Assembly (NCBI GenBank): GCA_019637435.1
Contig: JAHBVO010000002.1
Coordinates: 248,001-312,000 of the forward strand
Reading direction: 5' to 3'
Source of the DNA: Candidatus Obscuribacterales bacterium
GTDB taxonomy: Bacteria; Cyanobacteriota; Vampirovibrionia; Obscuribacterales; Obscuribacteraceae
DNA length: 64,000 bases
Shown here piece after piece: positions 34,917 through 47,054 of this stretch (positions within the stretch are counted from its first letter, which is position 1; every line of letters begins with the position of its first letter). The notes under the pieces are model-generated. The model was not told the DNA's origin. It did no database searches and was given only the letters and a program-made list of their open reading frames with translations. The position numbers and the translations under genes were made by a program.

Positions 34917-36272
34917 CTACTCGAAACGGATGCAGTTTTTTGTCGGGTCTATGGTGTATCTAAGCCCCGAGAGAAAGGACTGACCGAGCAGCGGGCGGTC
35001 GAAGTTCGCATCTATGAGCACGCCAGCTTGCACATGCTTGCGTTCGACGTTCCCAACCTTAACGGAATCGACCGTGAACCCAAACGCTTCTCTTTTGGCG
35101 CCCACGCCGCCACCGTGCCCCTGGTAGGCGCTGGTTGGACGGTTCAATCCGCAGGCAGCCAGGTGTCTGTCGGCGAAACACAGTATGTCTGCGCCGGTAT
35201 CGAAATACATCTCGCATTCGCGTCCATTGACTAAAACGGTTACGACCATGTTGCCACCGTCTCTGCGAAATGGAACTTCGTTATCCATAAGCTTTGGGCG
35301 TTGAACTTGTGTTCGACGGCCGGTGCTGGTGTTTGAGCTTGAGCTATTGAGCGCGAAAGTTGTCTCCGCCGGTTTCGAGAAAACAATTACTTCGTGCGCG
35401 TCATCAACTGAGTAAGGTAAGTCTGAAAAGAAAGTCTGCCCGAGCAGAGGTAACGGAAAAGTGTCCGGCATGTTCCTATTGTCCTGAACTGTCAGCGGAA
35501 TTTGACGCTTCAAATCTCCAACCTTTAAATCAACCATTGCCACCGTCGTCGGAATTTCTCCGCCCACGCCAAGAGCTCTGCCGTGGATATTCGTTCTTTT
35601 GACTTTGATGTTGTGACTGGCTAAAAAAGTCTCCGTGCAAGTCGTCGAAGATGCTCCCGTATCGAACACCATTGTGATTGGAACACCGCCCATTTCCGCG
35701 TTCACGATCATCCCTCCGCGTCCCTTTCTGAATGGAACGGCGACCTGTTCCGGTAATCCGGACCAATCAATCGGACCGGTTCTGGGAATATCCACGTTTT
35801 TAATCGCAGCAGCAGCGGCGACGGGATCGAGCACGGCAAGCGTTTTCAACGAGTTCCTGGCGGCTGGACTCTGCGGATATTTCGAGAAAACGTATCGATA
35901 GGCGGCGGCTGCTTCCTTCAGTCTGCCCAGCTGATGGTAGCAGAGAGCTCGATAATAGGCGGCGTTCGCGGCTTTTGTCGAATCAATTTTTCCAGTCTCA
36001 AAGATTGCGAGAGCGTCTGCGAATTTCTTTGTATTGTATAAACCGACTGCTTTTGAATAAGCGCTTTCAGTGTTTGGCGCCTGTGATTGAGCGGCTCCGG
36101 CGAGAACGCAGATTATTGCAAGGCAGATCAAAATCAACGCAATCAGATTTGAAAAACTGAAAACGTCATCGCTCACTCTGGTGCGACTGAGCACGACTGA
36201 CCGGCTCCACATCGCTACGATGTGCTTGTTTTGCGGTTGTTTTCGAGGCGGAATGTGAGGGTTTATAGACAT
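34917..36272 (-). CDS. TPR protein with two retropepsin-like aspartyl protease domains (copy A)
   Basis: A 451-residue protein. A hydrophobic span at about 43-62 (NLIALILICLAIICVLAG) anchors or exports it. TPR-like helices follow (about 70-150). Two retropepsin-like domains come next. The first has Asp204 in MVFDTGASSTTC and closes with LPLLGQTFF. The second has Asp358 in MYFDTGADILCFADRHL and closes with RPLLGQSFL. In this fold two DTG aspartates, normally from two chains, form one active site. Here both could come from one chain, like pepsin. Substrate is unknown. The gene downstream in the sequence, 36340-37617, is a paralogue with the same plan. Confidence 0.8.
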   Translation of the reverse strand: MSINPHIPPRKQPQNKHIVAMWSRSVVLSRTRVSDDVFSFSNLIALILICLAIICVLAGAAQSQAPNTESAYSKAVGLYNTKKFADALAIFETGKIDSTKAANAAYYRALCYHQLGRLKEAAAAYRYVFSKYPQSPAARNSLKTLAVLDPVAAAAAIKNVDIPRTGPIDWSGLPEQVAVPFRKGRGGMIVNAEMGGVPITMVFDTGASSTTCTETFLASHNIKVKRTNIHGRALGVGGEIPTTVAMVDLKVGDLKRQIPLTVQDNRNMPDTFPLPLLGQTFFSDLPYSVDDAHEVIVFSKPAETTFALNSSSSNTSTGRRTQVQRPKLMDNEVPFRRDGGNMVVTVLVNGRECEMYFDTGADILCFADRHLAACGLNRPTSAYQGHGGGVGAKREAFGFTVDSVKVGNVERKHVQAGVLIDANFDRPLLGQSFLSGLRYTIDPTKNCIRFE

Positions 36273-36339
36273 GGTTTTGTAAGACTAAACGTTGGACCTA
36301 TTCTTTTGCTTCCCATCTTGATTGTTTACTTCAAGTTCT

Positions 36340-37617
36340 TCAGGGGTCGAACCTGATAACGTTTCTCGATGGATCGACTGTAAAATGCAACCCTTCAAAG
36401 AAGCTCTGACCGAGCAGCGGTCTTGAAAATTTAGTATTGAGAAGCACTGCTGCGCTGACTTCCTTTTTCTCAATCGGACCGAGCTTTATGTTGTCCACGG
36501 TGAAGGCATAGCTATCGCGTCTGCCGTCTACTGTTCTGCGCACGGTACTTGTCGCTTCAACCGGTCGGTTGAGACCACATTGCGCGAGATGGCGGTCGGC
36601 AAACACAACCTGACTCGCGCCCGTGTCCACATACATTTCACATTCCCGGTTATTGACCCTGGCCTTCACTACAATATGATGTCCATCGCGCGTAAACGGT
36701 ACCTCACGGTCTGTAAGCTTGATTGGGGCGTCGTTTTTGGACTTAAACCGATTTGTCGGTTTCAAAACAATCACTTTACGTCTTGTGTCGATTTCATATG
36801 TCAAGTCGCCGAAAAAACTCTGACCGACGATCGGGCAGTTGTCGTAAGATGCGTAAAGGCTATCCGGCGAATCTTGTTCCACATAGATTTTATCGTCTCG
36901 TACAAACGAGCCCAGGGCAATGCGAGCGATAGCGATGTTCGCGATCGTTTCCTTAAAAGCGCCGGGGACTATGGCGTTTTCCTTCGTCCAGTTGAACTGC
37001 CAGTTGTTTTTATTCGCGAAACTCTGCCGGCAGAAGGTGACACCAGATCCGGTATCAAACAGAATTTTGCACTTCTTGCCGTCAATGGTGCCGTCTATAT
37101 ACATTCGACCGTCCATGGCCTCTTCCGTGTACTTGAGCACGTAGCCGTTTGAAGGTGTCGTGGCGAATGCGTTTTGTTTAATAGTAGAAGAAGCCGTCAC
37201 GAACGACTCAGGAACGCGACCAGTCTCCTTAGCCGTTTCCATGGCCTGCAAACGAGCACCCAGCTGTTTCATCATCTCGAAGGACTTGTCGCTGTAAGGA
37301 GAGTTTGGATAATTCGTGCACACCACCTTATAGGAATCGTGCGCCTCTTGCATTTTGTTGAGTTGTTGATAGCTCATCGCCAGGTAGTAGACCGATGCCG
37401 CCGTGTTGATGTGGCGTTGGGCTGCTGAGCGAAAACATGATGCAGCCTCCTCGTAGAGCCCTTTCTTGTAAGCGGCGACTCCTTTGTCGAATGATGTTTC
37501 AGCCGCGACTGCTGGAAGAGGTTTTATTGCGATTGCGCTGAACCACAATAGCGTGATTACGGGAAGCGATGTCAACGCGACTGAGATGCAGAGCGTGGTA
37601 ATTTGGTTTGTTCGCAC
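36340..37617 (-). CDS. TPR protein with two retropepsin-like aspartyl protease domains (copy B)
   Basis: A 425-residue paralogue of the neighbouring gene. A GTG at 37617 begins the protein, with GAGAAG just upstream. A signal peptide covers about residues 1-38 (LPAVAA near cleavage). TPR-like helices run from about 42 to 125 (AAYKKGLYEEAASCFRSAAQ). The two DTG motifs are Asp188 in LFDTGSGVTFC and Asp331 in MYVDTGASQVVFADRHL. Each domain closes with VGQSFF or RPLLGQSFF. Copies A and B share the second-domain motif (R)ECEMYxDTGA and FADRHLAxCGLNRP, showing recent duplication. The gene starts 15 bases after the membrane TPR gene 37633-38754, so three genes are probably co-transcribed. Confidence 0.8.
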   Translation of the reverse strand: MRTNQITTLCISVALTSLPVITLLWFSAIAIKPLPAVAAETSFDKGVAAYKKGLYEEAASCFRSAAQRHINTAASVYYLAMSYQQLNKMQEAHDSYKVVCTNYPNSPYSDKSFEMMKQLGARLQAMETAKETGRVPESFVTASSTIKQNAFATTPSNGYVLKYTEEAMDGRMYIDGTIDGKKCKILFDTGSGVTFCRQSFANKNNWQFNWTKENAIVPGAFKETIANIAIARIALGSFVRDDKIYVEQDSPDSLYASYDNCPIVGQSFFGDLTYEIDTRRKVIVLKPTNRFKSKNDAPIKLTDREVPFTRDGHHIVVKARVNNRECEMYVDTGASQVVFADRHLAQCGLNRPVEATSTVRRTVDGRRDSYAFTVDNIKLGPIEKKEVSAAVLLNTKFSRPLLGQSFFEGLHFTVDPSRNVIRFDP

Positions 37618-37632
37618 AGCTTCTCGCGTGTT

Positions 37633-38754
37633 CTAACGGCTCAGGAGAGTTTCGTAGTATTCGACTTTAGCTTTGTCTTTTCGGTGATTATACAAAGATA
37701 TCAGCTTCTGCACGTCCTTCGGGTTGGCACCGGCACCGCTATCTCTGACTCGTGCTTCTATGCGTTTTAACGCCATAGTCGTGAGAAGCCCTCTTGGACC
37801 GAGAAGTATAAAGGAGAGAGCGAACGAAAAGGCGATTGAAAGCGGCACGAACCAGGGGTTGTCCACGCTCACATGCGCCTTTTGCCAGGCAATGATTGAA
37901 ACAATACGTTTATTCGTTTTGTCCGCATCTACAGTTCTCCCTGAGATACGAAAGCAGTATTCCAGGTCTTGAAGTGTTTTCAAAACGCGATCGCTGTTGG
38001 GACCAAACTCGCGTTGACGCATCTTCAGCGCTTCTGAGTAAGCCTGAATCGCCTCTTCGTAGCGCTTTTGACTGGTCAAAGAGTTGCCTAGCTTTGTGAG
38101 CGCGTTGCCGAGGTGGTGGTAGCCGCTAGTCTCCTTCCATAGCGCGATCGACTGACGGCTATATTTCTCGGCATCTAGCGGTCGGTTTCTCTTCAGCGCA
38201 ATGAATGCGTAGTTGCCAAACATCTCCGCAATCATCGGATGTTTTTCGCCGTAGATTTCTTTTCGAATATCGAGAAGAAAGTCCGACAGATGTTCAGCTT
38301 CGTCGAGTTTGTCGACTTCTATGTACGCTCCTGCCAGAAGTTCCGCCGACAGCGCCGGGTGAACCCCGGGAATTCTGTACAGCGGATTGAGTAGATACAG
38401 CTTCTTCGCGGCTGCGAGCTGATTTGCGCAGGTCAGGCTCAGGCAGCTGAAATCATAGGCGAGAAACATAAGCACCACTAGAGCCACCACGTTGGAAACC
38501 GTTTTGACAGCCTTCCAGCCCTGTCTGGTTGCTTCTGTTTTAGTGCTGAGTTCGTCAAGAACCGCTTGTTGCACCTCTCTTGCATTGCGCGCCTTCTTGC
38601 GACTGCGAAAACCGATTACGGCTATGAATACAATTACTTCTACAGTAACAGCGGCAACAAGTTCCTTCGTCGGGCATGCGATCGCGTATACGACGAAGTA
38701 CAAAAGCGTCATGAACGCTATCGCATAGCCGAGTTTCGCAGACAGATTCGTCAA
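37633..38754 (-). CDS. Membrane TPR protein
   Basis: A 373-residue protein. A TTG at 38754 is favoured as start because GGAGAAA lies 7 bases upstream. Hydrophobic spans are at about residues 7-27, 31-49, 83-105 and 313-335. The loop between the third and fourth holds kinesin-light-chain-style TPRs (AEKYSRQSIALWKETSGYHH, EEAIQAYSEALKMRQREFGP). The repeats would face one side of the membrane and could recruit partners. It precedes the two TPR-aspartyl protease genes with only a 15-base gap, so a joint function is likely but not demonstrated. Confidence 0.75.
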   Translation of the reverse strand: MTNLSAKLGYAIAFMTLLYFVVYAIACPTKELVAAVTVEVIVFIAVIGFRSRKKARNAREVQQAVLDELSTKTEATRQGWKAVKTVSNVVALVVLMFLAYDFSCLSLTCANQLAAAKKLYLLNPLYRIPGVHPALSAELLAGAYIEVDKLDEAEHLSDFLLDIRKEIYGEKHPMIAEMFGNYAFIALKRNRPLDAEKYSRQSIALWKETSGYHHLGNALTKLGNSLTSQKRYEEAIQAYSEALKMRQREFGPNSDRVLKTLQDLEYCFRISGRTVDADKTNKRIVSIIAWQKAHVSVDNPWFVPLSIAFSFALSFILLGPRGLLTTMALKRIEARVRDSGAGANPKDVQKLISLYNHRKDKAKVEYYETLLSR

Positions 38755-38833
38755 CTTGTTTCTCCATGCCCGGCATCATCATAACCGCCGCCGGCATGGA
38801 AACCAATGTTGTAATTACCAGTGAAGCCGAACT

Positions 38834-40318
38834 CTACGAGAAGTTCTGCAGGCCTATTAAACGCTCGGCGTGAACAGGATTTTCCTTCCAAAAGCGTTCT
38901 ACCAGATTCGTCACTTTGAGCGTTTCCAGAATTGGACCTTCGACTTCGACAAGCCGGAGCATCAGCGCGCGGTGAAGCGGAATCTTGCTTTGAATCAAGC
39001 TTATCAGACCTTTGCCGGTCAGCTTGAATGTGATATCTGGACGTTCATCAGAGGGCTCGTGACGGCGCAGGACAATCTGCCCCTCATCGCGCTTCAAATA
39101 CCACCTGAGGTCCGACGCTTCTTTGATGAAGAAACCAATCGAGCGTCCTTGCGACATTGCCTTGTCTAGCAGTGATCCGCAATTCAGCCATTCAGGAATA
39201 AACTCCTCGAAGTAGAATCGGGCAATGCGATCGTTATAGTTGACTATTTCATCTCGGCGTTCTTCGGTGGCATGACCGCCGAAGTGCTTGCCGCGAGCGG
39301 CATTTATCGATTTACTGAAATATCTTTCGTCCATCTGCACAGGGGGAATGTGATATCTCCCTGCGACTTCAAATAGATTTCGATTTTTGACCTGAACATT
39401 GTCAGTCAAAAGCTTTCTCAGCACAGGCGGCAACGTCAGTCTGTCTTCATCATCGTCTCGAATCGTAACGCCTAGACTCTTACCTACGTAGCCCAGCAAC
39501 TCGGAATTGAGAAGTGGATTGGTTGGAATTATGTTCAAAATAGACGTGCGCTGTTCGTCTTCGAGGAAGCGCCAGAACATGTAAACGGCAGTGTCCACGG
39601 GCATCAACCACAGAAATGAATTCGGATGGAAGCGCATTTTAATTTCTTTGTTTTCGCGTTGCATCTGATTAATCTCGTCTGCTTTATTCGCGAGTTCTTT
39701 CAGCATCGGATAGATGCCTGTGTAGTTCAATGCAAAGCCGTCATCGGTTGCTCCGGCAAGCATCGGCATTCGCACCAGATACCATGGAAAGCCCCAACTC
39801 TTGAGCTTTTCGACCAAGCGCATTTCATATTGCTGGCAAGTGCTTTCCCATGTCGTTTGCGGTTTTCGGCGCGTAAAACTTGCCTCCTCCGGAACCACAC
39901 CATCTTGTTGCACTCCGCCGTACAGTGAGGAGATGATGTACAGAGGGGCTGATTTCGTGCCTTTCAAGACATCCTTCAGTTCCGCCGCAGACCACGGTGC
40001 TCGCGGCGCGCGCGACTCGTCAAAGTTGGGCGGCATGCCTGAGAAGATTACGGCATCATATGTGGTGCCTTTGGGAAACTCACCTTGTTCGACAATTTTG
40101 ATCTTGTCTTGAAAAACTTTGGCTTTGCCGTGACCGCCGAATGATGTGTCGAGCTCCGCTTGTACCGACGATCTCAAGTCGAGCGGAGAGAGCGACAACA
40201 AGTTCAAAGAACTTTTGCAGGCGATATGGGTGTGCCAGCCTTTCTTCACGAGCCAGGCGACGAGCGGTCCGGTAAAGCTAGATATTGGACCCCAGATGTA
40301 GGCTGTCTTCTGTGCCAT
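38834..40318 (-). CDS. SDR-like protein with SCP2-like C-terminal domain
   Basis: A 494-residue protein. The N-terminus (MAQKTAYIWGPISSFTGPLVAWLVKK) has the position of a Rossmann-fold nucleotide site, but the glycine-rich TGxxGxxG signature is altered to WGPISSFTG. A later YxxxK-like region lies near YEMRLVEKLKSWGFPWYLVR, a pattern of atypical epimerase-like SDRs. The last 85 residues (LRWYLKRDEGQIVLR, then DITFKLTGKGLISLIQSKIP) resemble the SCP2 sterol-carrier fold, which binds lipids. The combination suggests a lipid-linked reductase or a binding protein that lost activity. The reaction is unknown. It lies between an RDD membrane gene and the TPR gene 37633-38754 on the same strand. Confidence 0.65.
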   Translation of the reverse strand: MAQKTAYIWGPISSFTGPLVAWLVKKGWHTHIACKSSLNLLSLSPLDLRSSVQAELDTSFGGHGKAKVFQDKIKIVEQGEFPKGTTYDAVIFSGMPPNFDESRAPRAPWSAAELKDVLKGTKSAPLYIISSLYGGVQQDGVVPEEASFTRRKPQTTWESTCQQYEMRLVEKLKSWGFPWYLVRMPMLAGATDDGFALNYTGIYPMLKELANKADEINQMQRENKEIKMRFHPNSFLWLMPVDTAVYMFWRFLEDEQRTSILNIIPTNPLLNSELLGYVGKSLGVTIRDDDEDRLTLPPVLRKLLTDNVQVKNRNLFEVAGRYHIPPVQMDERYFSKSINAARGKHFGGHATEERRDEIVNYNDRIARFYFEEFIPEWLNCGSLLDKAMSQGRSIGFFIKEASDLRWYLKRDEGQIVLRRHEPSDERPDITFKLTGKGLISLIQSKIPLHRALMLRLVEVEGPILETLKVTNLVERFWKENPVHAERLIGLQNFS

Positions 40319-40467
40319 TCAATGCGTCCCTTGACTTGCTGGTGCAATCTGTCAGCCTTCTTGCCCTGGCTGAGCTGGTTAACCAAACCACATATCTTAC
40401 AACCAGTCGGCACGGATGCGGTCTCGACTCTAGTCAAGAATGGTCGTTTCGTAACATAGGTAAGAGT

Positions 40468-41163
40468 TTAAAGCGGTTTGGAGAAGTCCATAGGGGACTC
40501 TACGAGCATTGTGTTTGCAAATTTGTCGCCGATTCGGCGCCCGTCTGGCTTTGTATACGCGAGCCAACATTCTGCCGGGAGCAGAACAATGACGTAAGCC
40601 GTGCAAATCCAATTGACTACCTGGAATATGAAGGAGTTGATGCTGCCGCCGAAAGGCAAGAATTTAATCAGGGTCAGAATACCCATGACAATCAACGGGA
40701 GGAAAAACAGAATGTTTCTCTTAATCGATTGCAAAATCGTTGGTGGTGTGCCGGTCGTAGCGTCGACGACTTGCAGACCCATCAGGTTTTTACCGAAACC
40801 GTGCCCCTGGTAGAAGTAGTCTCGAACGACCATGATTGCGATGATGATGGTGTTCTGGGTGATGAGCTTGGTTATGTGCGGAATCAGACTGCTGAGGACC
40901 ACGAAAATTGGGACGATGAGCAGGCTGAGCCCGAAAGCCAGAATGACATCCGCCATGAGCGCTATGCCGCGACGTTTGGGGTCGATTGCGCTGGTTTCGT
41001 TTTCATCATCTGAAACGGCGCCGGACTGCGCCGGACGGCTGCGGCTGTTTCCCGAGCCGTTATTGTCCGCGAAAGAATCGTCAGCCTCAAAATCTGCTTG
41101 GCCGCTGGGTTCTCTATAACGTCTATTGGGTTGGCGCCCGGAGCCGCCGGATGACCTTGTCAT
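40468..41163 (-). CDS. RDD family membrane protein
   Basis: A 231-residue protein. The first 65 residues are polar and Ser/Gly/Asp-rich. The RDD domain follows, with RRGIALMADVILAFGLSLLI and spans at about 76-97, 105-120, 148-166 and 180-205. Its signature pieces are GKNLMGLQVVDATTGTPPT and the closing DGRRIGDKFANT. RDD proteins are small polytopic proteins; some are linked to transport or stress but most lack a known role. It starts the minus-strand group that leads to the SDR and protease genes, and it diverges from the thiolase gene. Confidence 0.82.
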   Translation of the reverse strand: MTRSSGGSGRQPNRRYREPSGQADFEADDSFADNNGSGNSRSRPAQSGAVSDDENETSAIDPKRRGIALMADVILAFGLSLLIVPIFVVLSSLIPHITKLITQNTIIIAIMVVRDYFYQGHGFGKNLMGLQVVDATTGTPPTILQSIKRNILFFLPLIVMGILTLIKFLPFGGSINSFIFQVVNWICTAYVIVLLPAECWLAYTKPDGRRIGDKFANTMLVESPMDFSKPL

Positions 41164-41350
41164 GAGTGTTTAAGTACCCGTTTCCTAACCTGTTCAAGCA
41201 GGCGTTACACCAAACTTTCTTTATGATAGTGCACCAGTACCAAATCGGAACAAATAGTAAGAGGTGGGCGCTTCTTCGCAGAAGGCCGATAAGATCCAGG
41301 CAGGTGTTATTTAGCGCCTGAGAAACCTGATTCTAAGGGGAAGTTTAGTC

Positions 41351-44676
<3,326 letters not shown>

Positions 44677-44705
44677 GATTAATTTCAGCGTTTTAGATAC
44701 AATCG

Positions 44706-44723
44706 AACTCAGGCACCTGAGTT
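44706..44723 (+). terminator. Palindromic hairpin after ligA
   Basis: AACTCAG (44706-44712) pairs with CTGAGTT (44717-44723) around a GCAC loop, 30 bases beyond the ligA stop. Only a short T-containing tail follows, so its strength as a terminator is uncertain. Confidence 0.35.
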
Positions 44724-44758
44724 TAAGCTTCAGTGTCCTTGAGGCAGAATCTTGATAG

Positions 44759-45991
44759 TTGATCGAATCGGTATCTGTGATTAGCACCAAGAAAATCGTT
44801 CCAGCGTTGATGATAGCGGTTGTTTTTTCGACCGCATCGCTGTCGTACATGCCTGATGGCAATCGTTCTTTCATTGCTTCGGCTAAGCAAGGACGAAAGG
44901 GGAAGTATTCTGAGAAACCAGCAGAAGAACACTTCATTCGCGGAAAACAACAACTGAAGGCCGAAGATTTGGATGGCGCTGTCGATTCTTTTCTTCAAGC
45001 TACCTATTTCGCGCGCAACGGCTATTACCCGGAAGCCTATTACTGGCTTGGTGTCTCTTACATGGACAAAAACGAGGATAAGAAGGCGGTTGAGGCGTTC
45101 GAGAAAAACGTTCAGCAATCAATTGAGGAGCCGACTGACACCTACCTGGCGCTTGCTGAAATTCACTTGCGCAACAAACGCTGGGACGAATGCCAGGCGG
45201 CTTTGCGCAACATCAAAAAATACGATGAGAAGACGACGCAGAAGATCGAGTTTGTTTACGGTCTGATGGAAGATAAACGAGCGGACTCCGTAGAGTACAA
45301 AGAGCCTAAAGTTATGCTCGGTAAAGCATACGATAAAGGGAATCAGAAAAATCGCGAGATGGCGAAGCAAGCCATGGAGAATGAGCGCAAGCAGCACCTC
45401 ATGAGTTCCGAATCGCATTTCCTGCGCGCGCTGGGGCAGAAACCCTGGAATCAAACGCGAGTATGGTTGTATTACTGTGAATCAAAGATGAAACAGCAGA
45501 AGTGGCAAGAAGCGCTCAGAGAGCTAAATGCGCTATTCGACTCGAAAGTTCTAGGCAATCAGGTGCGCATGCCATTGGCTCGAATGCATAAAGACATAGG
45601 CGTGTGTCGGCTTGCAATCGGAGACCATCAGGGCGCCATGGACAATTGGCGAACCGCGCTCGACTATAACAAAAATGACTTCGAAGTCTGGCTTCAAATT
45701 GGAATGTTGCTGGAATCAGAAAGACATTTTTCATCAGCTGTAAGCTACTACAAGGAGTTCTTACGTCTTCGGGATGGCACAGACGACAATCGTCTTGGCG
45801 AAGTGCGGAATCGATTGACCACGATTGAACACATGTTGAATCCGAATGAAACTACTCCGACTCATGCTAAGCCATCGCAATACATGCGCACCCAATATGA
45901 TGGCATCGAGCAGCAGGAGAATCAGGTTAAGTATCAGCGGCAAAAACAGCAACAGCAGGTTCAACAAAACCTGGAGAATTCGCCGTTCTAG
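44759..45991 (+). CDS. Exported TPR protein with Gln-rich tail
   Basis: A 410-residue protein. The start is a TTG at 44759 or a GTG at 44777; neither has a strong ribosome site. An N-terminal hydrophobic stretch (KKIVPALMIAVVFSTASLSY) looks like a signal peptide. TPR-like repeats follow, such as LDGAVDSFLQATYFARNGYY and AVEAFEKNVQQSIEEPTDTY, then AMDNWRTALDYNKNDFEVW nearer the end. A Gln-rich C-terminus (QKQQQQVQQ) closes it. Its function is presumably scaffolding in the envelope. It lies 82 bases after ligA, beyond a hairpin, and may have its own promoter. Confidence 0.75.
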   Translation: MIESVSVISTKKIVPALMIAVVFSTASLSYMPDGNRSFIASAKQGRKGKYSEKPAEEHFIRGKQQLKAEDLDGAVDSFLQATYFARNGYYPEAYYWLGVSYMDKNEDKKAVEAFEKNVQQSIEEPTDTYLALAEIHLRNKRWDECQAALRNIKKYDEKTTQKIEFVYGLMEDKRADSVEYKEPKVMLGKAYDKGNQKNREMAKQAMENERKQHLMSSESHFLRALGQKPWNQTRVWLYYCESKMKQQKWQEALRELNALFDSKVLGNQVRMPLARMHKDIGVCRLAIGDHQGAMDNWRTALDYNKNDFEVWLQIGMLLESERHFSSAVSYYKEFLRLRDGTDDNRLGEVRNRLTTIEHMLNPNETTPTHAKPSQYMRTQYDGIEQQENQVKYQRQKQQQQVQQNLENSPF

Positions 45992-46093
45992 CCTATTCGA
46001 ACCTGTACAACAGTTAATGAAGTGTTGGTGCGGCACCTGGAAACATCTGGCAGTACGATAACCTGTGATTTGAATTTCCAGATCAGTTAAGTT

Positions 46094-46960
46094 GTGCTGC
46101 AAAAGTTTATGCTCTTGCGGAAATTTTCGGTAATTATCGTCGTCGCCTTGGTTCTTTATGTCGGGCTTTCCCCGACCGTCGCCTGGCCGCTTTATCACGC
46201 GATTATTTTTAAACCGGACAAGCGCAAACACAAAGTCGATCAACATCTGCAGTTCATGGAGGAACACTATCACGTGCGAAAACGTGAGGTTACCTTTCCT
46301 TCGGCTAACGGAAAGACTTTGCACGGTTGGTTTTTCGAAGTACCTGGAACGAAACGTGTCTTTCTCGCCAGTCAGGGACGCGGCGGTAACATGCGCAGGA
46401 AGCTGAACATCGCTCGTTCCTTGCTCATGTGCGGCGGTTCCGTCCTCCTCTATGACTACGAGGGAAACGGCGACAGCGAGGGTGTCGCGACGTTGGAGAA
46501 TGTTTGCGACGATGCTGTCGGCGCGTTTGATTTTCTCGTGAAAAAGGAAAAGCGCGATGGCAAAGATATCGTAGCCTATGGTCAATCGTTTGGAACGGGC
46601 GTGACTGGTCAACTGGCGAAGCGAAGACCAGTTGGTGCCGTGATTCTGCATTCCGGCTATACATCGCTATTGAGCGCGGGGCGGGACACTCTGCCGTGGC
46701 TCTGGCTGTACCCGGATAGCGTTTTCCCTGCGCAAGTACTGGATAACCAGGCCGTCTTTGAAAAGGAGCACCCACCGCTTCTGATAGTGCATGGAACTCG
46801 GGACCATCTTCTGGCATACCGGCGATCCGAAGAGCTGTATGAGCACGCAAGGCAGCCGAAAACCATGCTCGCCATTCCTGGCGGCGATCATGGCTGCTTT
46901 GGGACGTCCAATCAATTTGTCACAGCCGTTGTTCAGTTTTTAAAAATAAACAGTCTCTGA
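46094..46960 (+). CDS. Alpha/beta hydrolase, membrane-anchored
   Basis: A 288-residue protein starting at a GTG at 46094 or an ATG at 46109. An N-terminal helix (FSVIIVVALVLYVGLSPTV) anchors it. The hydrolase core has the oxyanion stretch FLASQGRGGNM and the nucleophile elbow GQSFG. Near the C-terminus, an acid probably sits in HGTRDHLL and the catalytic His in GGDHGCFG. The order Ser-Asp-His is canonical. The fold resembles DUF-type S9-like serine hydrolases and thioesterase-like enzymes; the substrate is unknown. It lies between the TPR gene and a membrane protein gene on the plus strand. Confidence 0.85.
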   Translation: MLQKFMLLRKFSVIIVVALVLYVGLSPTVAWPLYHAIIFKPDKRKHKVDQHLQFMEEHYHVRKREVTFPSANGKTLHGWFFEVPGTKRVFLASQGRGGNMRRKLNIARSLLMCGGSVLLYDYEGNGDSEGVATLENVCDDAVGAFDFLVKKEKRDGKDIVAYGQSFGTGVTGQLAKRRPVGAVILHSGYTSLLSAGRDTLPWLWLYPDSVFPAQVLDNQAVFEKEHPPLLIVHGTRDHLLAYRRSEELYEHARQPKTMLAIPGGDHGCFGTSNQFVTAVVQFLKINSL

Positions 46961-46999
46961 GTGGCCGATTCTAAAGTAAATACATTGGTTCTGTTTAAC

Positions 47000-47014
47000 C
47001 AGCCAACCTGGCTG
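47000..47014 (+). other. Short hairpin before the membrane protein gene
   Basis: CAGCCA (47000-47005) pairs with TGGCTG (47009-47014) around ACC. It ends one base before an in-frame ATG at 47016 and would hide any ribosome site there. This argues for the downstream GTG start at 47055. Confidence 0.4.
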
Positions 47015-47054
47015 TATGATCGGACCATTGATGCCCTTTTGGGGATTGAAAGCA

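Noticed and set aside
45761..46651. Minus-strand open frame of 296 residues
   Set aside because: It overlaps two well-supported plus-strand genes (TPR protein and alpha/beta hydrolase) and has no recognisable domain.
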